From assembly GCF_019803445.1 (NCBI RefSeq), contig NZ_CP081844.1, forward strand, positions 2,678,501 to 2,742,500: 64,000 nucleotides of DNA, written 5' to 3'. Below the pieces are notes generated by a model that saw only the letters and a program-made list of their open reading frames with translations, had not been told where the DNA came from and did no database searches. Each line of letters opens with the position of its first letter. The first letter of the stretch is position 1. The position numbers were made by a program, and so were the translations under genes. Below are positions 54,447 through 63,126 of this stretch, in pieces. This DNA comes from Caenibius sp. WL. Lineage in GTDB: Bacteria > Pseudomonadota > Alphaproteobacteria > Sphingomonadales > Sphingomonadaceae.

Positions 54447-55208
54447 TCAGAATTGAACCCGCTTGGTATAGCCGCCATCGACCACGACATTGGTGCCGGT
54501 GGTGTAGGAAGAAGCCGGGCTCGCCAGGAACACCACGGTGCGCGCCACTTCTTCCGGCCCACCCCAACGGCCCAGTGCGAATTGCGATTCCACCGAATCG
54601 TGCAGTTCGGGCGCTGCTGCCTTGATCGCTTCCCAATTGCCGCCGGGAAACTTGATCGGCCCCGGCGAAACGCTGTTCACGCGAATGCCCTTGGGCCCCA
54701 GCGACTGGCTGATCTGGCTGGCATAGACGATCAGCGCGCCCTTCAACGCATTATAGCCCTGCGGCATGATGAAAGTTTCAAGCCCCGCAGTGGACGCCAT
54801 GATGACGATCGAACCGGCAGCCGATTTTTCAAGATAGGGTTCGAGCACTTCGAGCCCGTTCACCGCCCCCATGATGTCGAAATCGAGCGACTTCTGCCAA
54901 TCGGTTGTCGCCCCCGCCCCCGAGGTCGAAATCATCGGCACGAAAATGTCGCATCCCCCCAGTTTTTCCGCAGCGGAGGCCAACCAGGCGCGATAGGCAT
55001 CGGCACCCGCTTCCATATCGAACGGTTCGCCCACCACTTTGCCGCCATGGCGGGCAATGGAAGCAGCGGTTTCCGCCACCTGATCCGCGTTGCGCGAACA
55101 GAAGGCCACGTCCGCACCTTCGGCGGCGAACAGTTCCACCGTTTCACGCCCGATCCCACGGCTGCCGCCGGTCAGGATAACTTTCTTGCCTTTCAATCCC
55201 AGATCCAT
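54447..55208 (-). CDS. Short-chain dehydrogenase/reductase with altered NNAG motif
   Basis: 253 residues from ATG 55208 (GAGGAGCG upstream); an open frame continues to 55661 but is not coding. Cofactor loop TGGSRGIGRE; the NNAG position reads STSGAG; catalytic Tyr/Lys in YNALK with MASTAG before it; C-terminal YTTGTNVVVDGGY. Substrate unknown. Divergent from another SDR at 55359 with a CTAG element between. Confidence 0.9.
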   Translation of the reverse strand: MDLGLKGKKVILTGGSRGIGRETVELFAAEGADVAFCSRNADQVAETAASIARHGGKVVGEPFDMEAGADAYRAWLASAAEKLGGCDIFVPMISTSGAGATTDWQKSLDFDIMGAVNGLEVLEPYLEKSAAGSIVIMASTAGLETFIMPQGYNALKGALIVYASQISQSLGPKGIRVNSVSPGPIKFPGGNWEAIKAAAPELHDSVESQFALGRWGGPEEVARTVVFLASPASSYTTGTNVVVDGGYTKRVQF

Positions 55209-55311
55209 GGGAAACGCTCCTCGCCGAGAATACCAAACACTACGGCCGTTCTTGTCTCTCGGCCGGGTCGAAGCCACTCCCTTTTTGATCAGGATGGCCC
55301 TGTGTGGAGGA

Positions 55312-55318
55312 ATGCTAG
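55312..55318. promoter_or_regulatory. CTAG element between divergent SDR genes
   Basis: ATGCTAGCC near 55312-55320, with the palindrome GCTAGC, 47 bases before ATG 55359 and about 104 before ATG 55208. Confidence 0.35.
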
Positions 55319-55358
55319 CCTGCTGCTTGAAGCAAAAACCAACCCGAGGAGGGATATC

Positions 55359-56174
55359 ATGGATCGGCTTGCAGGCAAGACGGCGGTCGTGCTCGGGGCG
55401 AGCAGCCCGGACAATATGGGCCAGCACATCGCCCGCCGTTTCCTGGCCGAAGGCGCGCATGTGCTCGTCGCCGGACGCAAGGCCGATGTCCTCGAAGCCT
55501 TCGCCGCCGAAAACGATTGTGCATGGGCAACCTGCGACATCACCAGAGAAGCCAGCCTTTCCGCTCTTTCCGACCGGGCGATGAAGGACCTTGGCGGGAT
55601 CGATATCGCGGTGAACGCCACCGGCTGGGGCTTGCTCAAACCCTTTCTCGACACCACGCATGACGACATCGTGGCGATGAGCGCGCTACAATATATCGGA
55701 CCGTTCGAATTCTTTCAGGCGATGATCCGGAAAATGGCGCACAGCCGGGGCGGACGCGGCGGGTCGATCATCCAGATCAGCTCCGCCACCGCCACGATCA
55801 TGCTCAACGATCATGCCGCCTACATGGGCACCAAGGCAGGAACGGACCATGTGATCCGCTGTATCGCGCATGAATTCGGCGCAGAAGGCATTCGCGCCAA
55901 TTCGATTTCTCCGGGCCTTACCGATACGCCGATGAACGCGGAGGCAAAGGAAGTGCCCGGCCTGTTCGACGCCTTCCTGCCCGCCTATCCGCTGGGCCGG
56001 ATCGGCACCAGCGGCGATGTCGCGGCGGCCGCCGTCTTCCTGGCCAGCGACGAATGCTTCATGACCGGCGAAAACCTGCAGGTGAACGGCGGGCTGACTT
56101 TGCGCCGCAATCCCACCCGCGAGGAAATCGGCGCCAGTGTCGCCCGCGCAGCGAACGCCCGGGGCCATTCGTGA
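55359..56174 (+). CDS. Short-chain dehydrogenase/reductase
   Basis: 271 residues from ATG 55359 (GGAGGG upstream). GASSPDNMGQHIA cofactor loop with a two-residue variation, NATG for NNAG, and catalytic S-Y-K (ISSATATIM, YMGTK). The C-terminal 30 residues (NPTREEIGASVARAANARGH) extend beyond the classical core. The next gene on this strand, a Rieske alpha, starts 128 bases later. Confidence 0.9.
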   Translation: MDRLAGKTAVVLGASSPDNMGQHIARRFLAEGAHVLVAGRKADVLEAFAAENDCAWATCDITREASLSALSDRAMKDLGGIDIAVNATGWGLLKPFLDTTHDDIVAMSALQYIGPFEFFQAMIRKMAHSRGGRGGSIIQISSATATIMLNDHAAYMGTKAGTDHVIRCIAHEFGAEGIRANSISPGLTDTPMNAEAKEVPGLFDAFLPAYPLGRIGTSGDVAAAAVFLASDECFMTGENLQVNGGLTLRRNPTREEIGASVARAANARGHS

Positions 56175-56302
56175 AGGCATGGAGCACGGCCGAATGAGGC
56201 TTGCCCATCGGCGCACCTGTCACCTGTCGCAGCTTGCGGGCGGTCGCCGGCGGTGCTCAACCGGAAGCATAACCAAGGGCCTCGTCCCCTGAGTATGGGA
56301 GA

Positions 56303-57487
56303 ATGAAGTTGGACCGCGTGCAGCGTCTGGGCGATGTCGCCGAAATCATGCTCGATTACGTCGAGAACAAGAAGACTCATCAGGGTGAGAATATCCAGCG
56401 CGTTCCCACCGCGAGCTATACCGACCCGGATCAGTGGCGCACCGAAATGGATCTGGTTTTCAAGCGCGTACCGCTGATGCTGGCCTTCACGGCCGAACTC
56501 CCCAACCCGGGCGATTACAAGGCGATGGACGCGATGGGCGTGCCCGTGCTGATCAACCGCGCCAAGGACGGCACGGTGCGCGCATTTCTCAACGTCTGCT
56601 CGCACCGCGCGGCCCCGGTCGCGAACGAAGGGCATGGCAATTGCCCGCGCTTCATCTGCAAGTATCACGGCTGGACTTTCGGGCAGGACGGCAAGCTGAT
56701 CGGTGTCGCCGAAGCTTCAACTTTCGGTCAGGTCGACAAGGCCGAACGCGGCCTGCGCCAATTGCCGTGCGAAGAACGCGCGGGGATGATCTTCGTCTGC
56801 CTCACTCCTGATGCCCCCATGGATCTCGACCGCTATTTCCGCGGATTCCTCGCCGACTTCGAAGCGCTCGATTTCGCCAACTGGACTTATCTCGGATCGC
56901 GGGTGATCGAGGGGGCGAACTGGAAGATCGCGTTCGATGGCTATCTCGAAGGTTATCACTTCGCCTCGCTCCACCCCGAAACCATTGCGCCGCGCACGCC
57001 CTCGAACTGCATGCATTACGAAGGGTTCGGGCCGAACATACGCATCGGTTTCCCCCAGCGCCGCATCGCCGAAGCGCTGCGCCCTCTCCCGCGTGAGGAA
57101 TGGGGCGAGCAGGAAAACAACGGCTATGATTTCGTGCGGATATTCTTCCCCAATGTGTCCTGCTTCGTTGCCCCGGAAATCACGCAGGTGGCCCAGCTTT
57201 TCCCCGGGCCGACGCCGGACAGGAACCGCACGGTATTGAACTATCTGCGCCGCGAACCGGTTCGTGACGAGGAAGATCGCGCCAATGTCGAAGCGTCGAT
57301 GAACTTCTTCCGCGATGTGACCTATACCGAGGATTATCTCATCGGCCTCGAAATCCAGAAAGGACTGGAAGCGGGCGCCCACGAAGACATGGTTTTCGGC
57401 AAGAACGAACGCGGCAACCAGTACTTCCACGAATGGCTGGACTGGTATCTGAAAGACAATCCTTCCGCCCCCGAACCGACATTGTAG
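56303..57487 (+). CDS. Rieske non-heme iron oxygenase, alpha subunit
   Basis: 394 residues, shorter than the other four. Rieske ligands C99/H101 and C119/H122 (NVCSHRAAP, CKYHGWTF); catalytic D212, H219 and H224 in FDGYLEGYHFASLHP. A ribosome site is poor at ATG 56303 (GGGAG only 1-2 bases away), so the start is uncertain. It heads a short plus-strand unit: Rieske, TIM-barrel isomerase-like, EthD-like (29-base gap, then a 4-base overlap). No SnoaL-like gene is attached. Confidence 0.92.
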   Translation: MKLDRVQRLGDVAEIMLDYVENKKTHQGENIQRVPTASYTDPDQWRTEMDLVFKRVPLMLAFTAELPNPGDYKAMDAMGVPVLINRAKDGTVRAFLNVCSHRAAPVANEGHGNCPRFICKYHGWTFGQDGKLIGVAEASTFGQVDKAERGLRQLPCEERAGMIFVCLTPDAPMDLDRYFRGFLADFEALDFANWTYLGSRVIEGANWKIAFDGYLEGYHFASLHPETIAPRTPSNCMHYEGFGPNIRIGFPQRRIAEALRPLPREEWGEQENNGYDFVRIFFPNVSCFVAPEITQVAQLFPGPTPDRNRTVLNYLRREPVRDEEDRANVEASMNFFRDVTYTEDYLIGLEIQKGLEAGAHEDMVFGKNERGNQYFHEWLDWYLKDNPSAPEPTL

Positions 57488-57515
57488 GCACGCTCCGATC
57501 GGACGGACACAGCGC

Positions 57516-58319
57516 ATGAACCCGATCTCGCTCGCCTCAGGCGTGCTGCCCGAATTCGGGCCTGTCACCCTGGCCGAGGCCGCCCGCGCGGGTGGTTTCG
57601 ATGCTGTCGGTCTCTGGATCGAACCCGATCGGTGGACCGCAGGCACCACCCGCGAGGTACGCGCAGCGCTGGCCGCGACCGGCCTACCCGTGCTCGATGT
57701 CGAAGTGATCTGGTTGAAGCCGGGTAGCGCGATGGACGATCATCGCCGGGTGATCGATATCGGCGCGGAATTGGGCGCGGCCCATGTCCTGTGCGTTTCT
57801 TCCGAGCCCGACAGCGCCGTCACTGCCGCCCGCCTTGCCGATCTGTGCCGCCATGCGGAAGGCAGCGGGATGCGCGTGGCGCTGGAATTCGGTATTTTCA
57901 CCGAAGTGAAAACGCTGGCGGACGCACTGTCCATTCTGGATGCGGTCGGCCATGATCTGCGCGCGGTGCTGATCGATCCGATCCATGTCGACAGGTCGGG
58001 AACCGCTCTGGAAGAGATCGTCCGCATCGATCCCGCGCTGCTGCCCTATGCGCAGTTCTGCGATGCCCCTGCACAGCGGCCCCAGCCCGCCGATTTCGAT
58101 GCGGTCATCACCGATGCCATCGACTTGCGCCGGCAATGCGGCGAAGGCGCCCTGCCCCTGCATGGCCTCTATGCGGCACTGCCTGCGGATATCCCTCTCA
58201 GCATCGAATTGCGTTCGCGTGCCTTGCGCGAAGGCTTCCCCGATCCTGCCGCACGGGCGAGAGCAGTGGCGGAGGCAACGCGGTGGTGGCTGGCATCGAC
58301 GCGGGAGGCAGCAGCATGA
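57516..58319 (+). CDS. Sugar isomerase/epimerase-like TIM-barrel protein
   Basis: 267 residues of the AP-endonuclease-2 (PF01261) family. Candidate metal-binding acids occur at LDVEVIWLK, RVALEFGIFTE, VLIDPIHVDR and LSIELRSRA. Such proteins include sugar and keto-sugar isomerases, dehydratases and C-glycoside-cleaving enzymes. Its stop overlaps the ATG of the EthD-like gene. Downstream of a Rieske alpha, it could act on a ring-cleavage product or a sugar part; this is inference. Confidence 0.82.
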   Translation: MNPISLASGVLPEFGPVTLAEAARAGGFDAVGLWIEPDRWTAGTTREVRAALAATGLPVLDVEVIWLKPGSAMDDHRRVIDIGAELGAAHVLCVSSEPDSAVTAARLADLCRHAEGSGMRVALEFGIFTEVKTLADALSILDAVGHDLRAVLIDPIHVDRSGTALEEIVRIDPALLPYAQFCDAPAQRPQPADFDAVITDAIDLRRQCGEGALPLHGLYAALPADIPLSIELRSRALREGFPDPAARARAVAEATRWWLASTREAAA

Positions 58320-58678
58320 CCGTCACCGTCATCACTCTGCTCAAGCGGCGTGCGGGCATGAACAAAGCCGATTTCATCGCCTATTACGAAGACACGCATC
58401 GCCGCATCGGCGAGCAGGTGCTGGCAGGCCACGCCACCCGCTACGTTCGCCGGTTCCTGCATCCGCTTGACGGGCAGGACCGCCACGACGATGCCGACGT
58501 GGTGATGGAAATCGACTTTCCCGATGAAGCCGCGCGCGATGCCTGCTTTGCCGCGCTGGCCGAACCTGCCACTGCCGCGATGATCGCGCAGGACGAGGAA
58601 CGCCTGTTCGACCGCACCCGCATCCGCACGTTCGCGGTGGAGGAACGGCAGTCGGATCTGCCGCCCCTCCCTCGCTGA
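58316..58678 (+). CDS. EthD-like small protein
   Basis: 120 residues from the ATG at 58316, which overlaps the previous stop (ATGA). EthD-domain features: VTVITLLKRRAGMNKADFIA, YYEDTHRRIGE and VVMEIDFPDEAARDACF. The family has a ferredoxin-like fold and is often found with oxygenases in ether or polyketide-type metabolism. It ends only 5 bases before a convergent SnoaL-like gene, with no terminator between. Confidence 0.83.
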   Translation: MTVTVITLLKRRAGMNKADFIAYYEDTHRRIGEQVLAGHATRYVRRFLHPLDGQDRHDDADVVMEIDFPDEAARDACFAALAEPATAAMIAQDEERLFDRTRIRTFAVEERQSDLPPLPR

Positions 58679-58683
58679 AGCCG

Positions 58684-59118
58684 TCAGTCGGCAAATACGG
58701 TACGATATTCGCGCCGGGTGAACAGCCAGCGCCCGTCAATCTTCTTTAGTTCGTCATCATAGCGGCCCGTCGCATGCACGCGCTTGCCGCTGGCGGGATC
58801 ATCGTAGATTTCGATGGTATAAGCCACGGCGCTGGCATGATCGCCTTCCACCGCGATCATGCCCGGCTGCATGAAATAGATCATCGGGCTCGCCCCGTGG
58901 TTGAGGCCGTAGTGCTTCATCGATTCCAGCCATCCGGCAAGGATCGCCTCCTTGCCCGAAAAGCCGCCGAGGTCGGGATATTCGGGCAAGGCCCAATAGG
59001 CATCCTCCGCCCAGATCGCACCCCAGATTTCCGGATCTTTCGTCATCACCCCGTGGGCGTGCGTGTCCATCAATTCGCGGATCGCGGTACGATCCTCCAG
59101 CGGCCCTGTGAACGCCAT
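58684..59118 (-). CDS. SnoaL/NTF2-fold protein overlapping a Rieske gene
   Basis: 144 residues. ATG at 59118 shares its A with the TGA of the Rieske alpha upstream (TGATG), with GGAGG about 8 bases before. Features MAFTGPLEDRTAIRELMDTH, WAEDAYWALPEYPDLG and EGDHASAVAYTIEIYDD; paralogue of the 44528 protein. Tight coupling favours a stable partner or immediate next enzyme of the oxygenase. Confidence 0.87.
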   Translation of the reverse strand: MAFTGPLEDRTAIRELMDTHAHGVMTKDPEIWGAIWAEDAYWALPEYPDLGGFSGKEAILAGWLESMKHYGLNHGASPMIYFMQPGMIAVEGDHASAVAYTIEIYDDPASGKRVHATGRYDDELKKIDGRWLFTRREYRTVFAD

Positions 59119-60461
59119 CACGGTTTCCTCCCTTCCAGCCAATCGTTCAGCACTTCGTGGAAGAAGCGCACCCGCGTTTCCTGCGCGGGAAGATAGGCAT
59201 CGACATAACCGCGCGAATGCATCCCGGCCTGCATCCCTTCGGCCAGTTCCATATCCTGAAACACGATCTGCCCCGCCAGTTCGGGAATGCCCCGCCCGGC
59301 ATCGAAATCACGGTGTTCGCACAAGTCCGCCTCGCGCAGCGGCCTGGGACCGGCCATCACCGATTCCACTTCGCGCTGCCCTTCCACCGGAAAAGCCATG
59401 CACCACAGATCGAAGTAGCATTTTTCCGGATCGTCCGGATGCGGTTCGCTGCGGAAGAACACCAGATTGTCGGGCAGGAAGCTGATCGTCACATTGGGGA
59501 AGATCACGGTATGCGGGCTGTCGGTGATCTCTTCATCGTCCATATGCTCGTAGTGGACATAACCGCGTTCCCGCCACAGCCGCCGCTTCGCCGCTTTGAG
59601 ATCGAGCCATCCTTGCTGGGCGAGTTCTTCGTAAGAGGCATAGCTGTCGGGATCGATATCCCACTGCTGAAGGATCAGTTTGAAAGGGTGCGGGATATTT
59701 TCGGGCAGCCGGTCGGACAAGGATGGCCGCATCGGCTGCACCGTGCGCCCATGCCCGGCAGGCCACATTTCATGCCGGGCGGTATCGACATCCTGATCGA
59801 TCCACGGCGGCACTTGGGGATGGGCCGTGCGCGTGTGGTAGCTCTCGGAGAAATTGTCGGTAACGAATTTCCAGTTGGCGTTGAGCGCGATCCGATACCA
59901 TGCCACCCGCACAGCGGTATCCATCGGATAGTTGCGGTAAAGCTGCGGCATCGGGTCGAGGTATTCGGCAAGGCTGGGGCCCTCCTCCGCCATCGTGTAC
60001 CAGACGAACCCGCCCCAGGTATCGCAACGCAGCTCCTTCAGGCGTGCCTTGCCGCACGGATCGCCCTGCGGGAAATCGTGCCCGTCCTGCACGAATCGGA
60101 CCACGCCATCGAGGCCGTAGCGCCAACCGTGATAAGGGCAACTGAAGGTATCGGCGGTGGAACTTTCGCTCACTATCCGCATACCCCGGTGGGCACAGGA
60201 ATTGTAGAATGCCTTCACCGATCCATCGTGCTGGCGCACGCAGATCACCGATTCCTTCATGAAATTGTGCACCACATAATCGCCCGCTTCCTGCAATTCC
60301 GCAGTGCGCCCCGCGATATGCCAGATCTTCGTCCAGAGGCGATCCCATTCCTTCTGCGCGAATTCGCGCGAGTAGTAGCGATCCCCGGTAATCCGATCGC
60401 CGCGCAGGGCAGCAGGATCGCGCCCGGATAGCGGCGGTGGAACCGCGGCAAACTCGTTCAT
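59118..60461 (-). CDS. Rieske non-heme iron oxygenase, alpha subunit
   Basis: 447 residues from ATG 60461 (GGAGAGGA upstream). Rieske ligands C89/H91 and C108/H111 (NSCAHRGMR, CPYHGWRY); catalytic-domain motif DNFSESYHTRTAHP. Starts RGDRITGDRYYSREFAQKEW like the alphas at 36998 and 61697. Forms a two-gene unit with the overlapping SnoaL-like gene. The divergent promoter region to 60692 holds no clear operator. Confidence 0.94.
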   Translation of the reverse strand: MNEFAAVPPPLSGRDPAALRGDRITGDRYYSREFAQKEWDRLWTKIWHIAGRTAELQEAGDYVVHNFMKESVICVRQHDGSVKAFYNSCAHRGMRIVSESSTADTFSCPYHGWRYGLDGVVRFVQDGHDFPQGDPCGKARLKELRCDTWGGFVWYTMAEEGPSLAEYLDPMPQLYRNYPMDTAVRVAWYRIALNANWKFVTDNFSESYHTRTAHPQVPPWIDQDVDTARHEMWPAGHGRTVQPMRPSLSDRLPENIPHPFKLILQQWDIDPDSYASYEELAQQGWLDLKAAKRRLWRERGYVHYEHMDDEEITDSPHTVIFPNVTISFLPDNLVFFRSEPHPDDPEKCYFDLWCMAFPVEGQREVESVMAGPRPLREADLCEHRDFDAGRGIPELAGQIVFQDMELAEGMQAGMHSRGYVDAYLPAQETRVRFFHEVLNDWLEGRKP

Positions 60462-60691
60462 GTCAGTCCTCTCCAACTCTCTGGCTCAAGTTCCATGGAG
60501 AATCTGCCTTGCGCCGCCGCCGCCGCAAACTGGTACTTGTCGGAGAAATCGCTCATTTCCTTGCGCGGGATACCGCGCCAACCGCCCGGGCTGGCCTTTG
60601 TGAGAGGCTGACGAGGCGCGCATGCCTGATGCACAATCCCCCAACCGGCAGGTTCAGGCCCATATGGCCGTACCGCCACAATGGAGAGAGC

Positions 60692-61129
60692 ATGACCAGC
60701 GCGACCGCACATCCGCCGTCCCAGGTGCGCACGGGCGGCTGCCTGTGCGGCGCGGTTCGGTACGAAGCGGACTGGCCGCCGCAGGCGCTTGTCACCTGCC
60801 ATTGCACCAACTGCCAGAAACAGGCGGGATCGGCCTTGTCGGTTGTTGCGGTGCTTGCCCGCGATGGCCTGCGCGTGGACGGCGAACTCAACACCTATGA
60901 AGATCGCGGCGCCAGCGGACAACCGGTCTGGCGGCGGTTCTGCCCCCGCTGCGGCTCACCGGTGATAACCGACACCCCGGCAGTGGCGCAACAAGGGCTG
61001 ATTTTTCTCAAAGCCGGAACGCTGGATGAAACCGCCGATCTGGTTCCCACTCTGCATTACTGGACGCGCAGCGCGCAGGGATGGTTCCCCTTCAACAGCG
61101 GCACCATCGCCTGCCTTGAAACGCAATAG
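60692..61129 (+). CDS. GFA-family zinc protein
   Basis: 145 residues. Zinc cysteines of the glutathione-dependent formaldehyde-activating (GFA/CENP-V) fold: GGCLCGAVRYEA (C17, C19), TCHCTNCQKQ (C36, C38, C41) and FCPRCGSPV. ATG at 60692 has GGAGAG upstream. Many family members have no proven activity. It heads a plus-strand unit of GFA, SnoaL, Rieske and a further SnoaL-like gene. Confidence 0.88.
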   Translation: MTSATAHPPSQVRTGGCLCGAVRYEADWPPQALVTCHCTNCQKQAGSALSVVAVLARDGLRVDGELNTYEDRGASGQPVWRRFCPRCGSPVITDTPAVAQQGLIFLKAGTLDETADLVPTLHYWTRSAQGWFPFNSGTIACLETQ

Positions 61130-61137
61130 GATTGCCA

Positions 61138-61695
61138 ATGCCCGACCCCTTCGATCTCGAAGCCGAAATGCGCGATTATGCGGCACGGCGCAGCATCACG
61201 GACGCGGTGCAGCGCTACATGCGCGGGCTCGATCGCCTCGATCCGGAACTGCACCGTTCTTCCTTCCATGACGATGCCTTTATCGATTGCGGGCTGATGC
61301 AGGGCGGTGCGGATCAGTTCGTTGCCTTCGCACAGGATTTCCTTGGCGCGATGGACGGCAGCCATCATCTTCTCGGGCAGGTTCGGATAGAAATCCATGA
61401 TGCGCACAACGCCAGCGGCGAATGCTATTTTCAGGCGTGGCACGGGGTGCGCGATGCCGCGGGCAATCCGCGCGATCTGTTTATCGCCGGGCGCTATGTG
61501 GACGAATACGCCTGCAAAAATGGCGAGTGGCGGATCATCCGCCGCCACCTTATCACCGACTGGGTAAAGGACGACCCGGCCGACCACGCCTTTTACGCCG
61601 CGAACCCCACGACCAACCGGGCGGGCCGCAGAGGCGAGGATTTCAGCCAGCACCGCCAGTGGCCACAACAGATGGCCGGGCAAGGAGGATACTGA
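61138..61695 (+). CDS. SnoaL/NTF2-fold protein before a Rieske gene
   Basis: 185 residues from ATG 61138 (AGGA upstream; a TTG at 61132 is also in frame). RRSITDAVQRYMRGLDRLDP, DGSHHLLGQVRIEIHDA, NASGECYFQAWHG and VDEYACKNGEWRIIRRHLIT. It has about 40 extra C-terminal residues compared with the others. It ends 1 base before the GTG of the next Rieske alpha, again in the beta-subunit position. Confidence 0.86.
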   Translation: MPDPFDLEAEMRDYAARRSITDAVQRYMRGLDRLDPELHRSSFHDDAFIDCGLMQGGADQFVAFAQDFLGAMDGSHHLLGQVRIEIHDAHNASGECYFQAWHGVRDAAGNPRDLFIAGRYVDEYACKNGEWRIIRRHLITDWVKDDPADHAFYAANPTTNRAGRRGEDFSQHRQWPQQMAGQGGY

Positions 61696-61696
61696 C

Positions 61697-63022
61697 GTGA
61701 ACGCCGAAACTAGAGTTTCCCGCTATTCCCAGGAATTCGATCTGCCGGTGCGCGGCGATACGATCACCGCGGACCGTTACATCTCCCGCGAATGGATGGA
61801 TCTGGAAAACAAGCATTTGTGGCCCAAGGTCTGGCATCTGGGCGGCGTGCTTGCCGATCTGGAGGAACCCGGCGATATCATCCGCCACAATTTCGGCAAG
61901 GAATCGGTCATCATGGTCCGGCAGGACGACGGATCGATCCGCGCTTTCTACAACAGTTGCCCGCATCGCGGGAACCGGCTGGTGCTGGGCGATGTCGCCA
62001 GCGTCAACCAGATCACCTGCGGTTATCACAGCTGGACTTTCGATCTCGACGGCACTCTCGCCAAAGTACAGGACCCGGACGATTTCGCGGGCGGCAGCCC
62101 CTGCGGGCGGGTGCACCTGTCCGAACTGCGCTGCGAAACCTGGGGCCCGTTCGTGTTCTGGTGCATGGATGACGATGTGGCCCCGCTGCACGAATGGATG
62201 GCGCCCTTCCCCGAACGGCTGGCGGGCTATGGCCTCGACAACTGGGTACGCGTGCTGAACGTATCGGCGGATTGCAATTTCAACTGGAAGATCCTGCGCG
62301 ACAATTTCAACGAAAGCTATCACCTGCCCACGATTCATCCCGAACTGGCGATGTTCATCAACGACGGACTGCCGACCACATTGTTCGAAATGTACCCGTC
62401 AGGGCACAATTCGATGTGGATGATCGGCCATCAGGCCACCACCCGCACGGATTATGAAAGCGGCGATGTGCCTGCCGGGCTCGCCGAAGCGGCTGCGGCA
62501 TGGGGTATCGATCCGGCCGAATACAAAGGCCGCACCGGCGATATCCGCCAGGCAGTGATCGAAGCCAAGCGGCGGCTGGGAGCGGAGCGCGGTTACAGCA
62601 ATTATGCGAATATGAGCGATCAGCAACTGGTCGACTATTTCCACTGCACGCTGTTCCCCAATCTCACGATCACCATGTCACCCGAACAGTGCCAGATCCT
62701 GCGCACGGAACCGCATCCGACCGATCCGGAAAAGTGCATTTTCCAGCATTGGTGCCTCTATCCGCCGGTGCCGGGAATGACCGAGGTCTACACCCCCGTC
62801 GGCATGGCCCCGCTAGAACACGATGCGATCCATCGTCATTCGGCTTACGGCGATGGCGTCTCACTGGGCTTTGTCGCCGATCAGGATCTTTCCATCGGCA
62901 CTTCGCAGCAGCAGGGCCTCAATTCACGCGGTTTCAAAGGCTGCATCCTGCCCGGGCAGGAAAAGCGGGTGCAACGGTTCCATGAACTGCTGAACGATAT
63001 GGTGCTGGGGAAAGAGGGCTGA
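61697..63022 (+). CDS. Rieske non-heme iron oxygenase, alpha subunit, GTG start
   Basis: 441 residues. GTG at 61697 follows AAGGAGG. Rieske ligands C88/H90 and C108/H111 (NSCPHRGNR, CGYHSWTF); catalytic motif DNFNESYHLPTIHP. Third of the paralogous group with 36998 and 59118 (RGDTITADRYISREW). Between two SnoaL-like genes, one directly before it and one 105 bases after. Confidence 0.94.
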   Translation: MNAETRVSRYSQEFDLPVRGDTITADRYISREWMDLENKHLWPKVWHLGGVLADLEEPGDIIRHNFGKESVIMVRQDDGSIRAFYNSCPHRGNRLVLGDVASVNQITCGYHSWTFDLDGTLAKVQDPDDFAGGSPCGRVHLSELRCETWGPFVFWCMDDDVAPLHEWMAPFPERLAGYGLDNWVRVLNVSADCNFNWKILRDNFNESYHLPTIHPELAMFINDGLPTTLFEMYPSGHNSMWMIGHQATTRTDYESGDVPAGLAEAAAAWGIDPAEYKGRTGDIRQAVIEAKRRLGAERGYSNYANMSDQQLVDYFHCTLFPNLTITMSPEQCQILRTEPHPTDPEKCIFQHWCLYPPVPGMTEVYTPVGMAPLEHDAIHRHSAYGDGVSLGFVADQDLSIGTSQQQGLNSRGFKGCILPGQEKRVQRFHELLNDMVLGKEG

Positions 63023-63126
63023 TCGACGATGCGCTGATGTAGGCCCATCCTGCAAACGCATCGCAAACGTCACTTGCGGCTGGGGCGCCCCAGCCGCCCC
63101 GCATTTCCAGACCGAAAGCCATCGTC

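Noticed and set aside
58678-58684. Terminator between convergent EthD-like and SnoaL-like genes
   Set aside because: Only 5 bases separate the stops and no hairpin fits; transcripts probably overlap.
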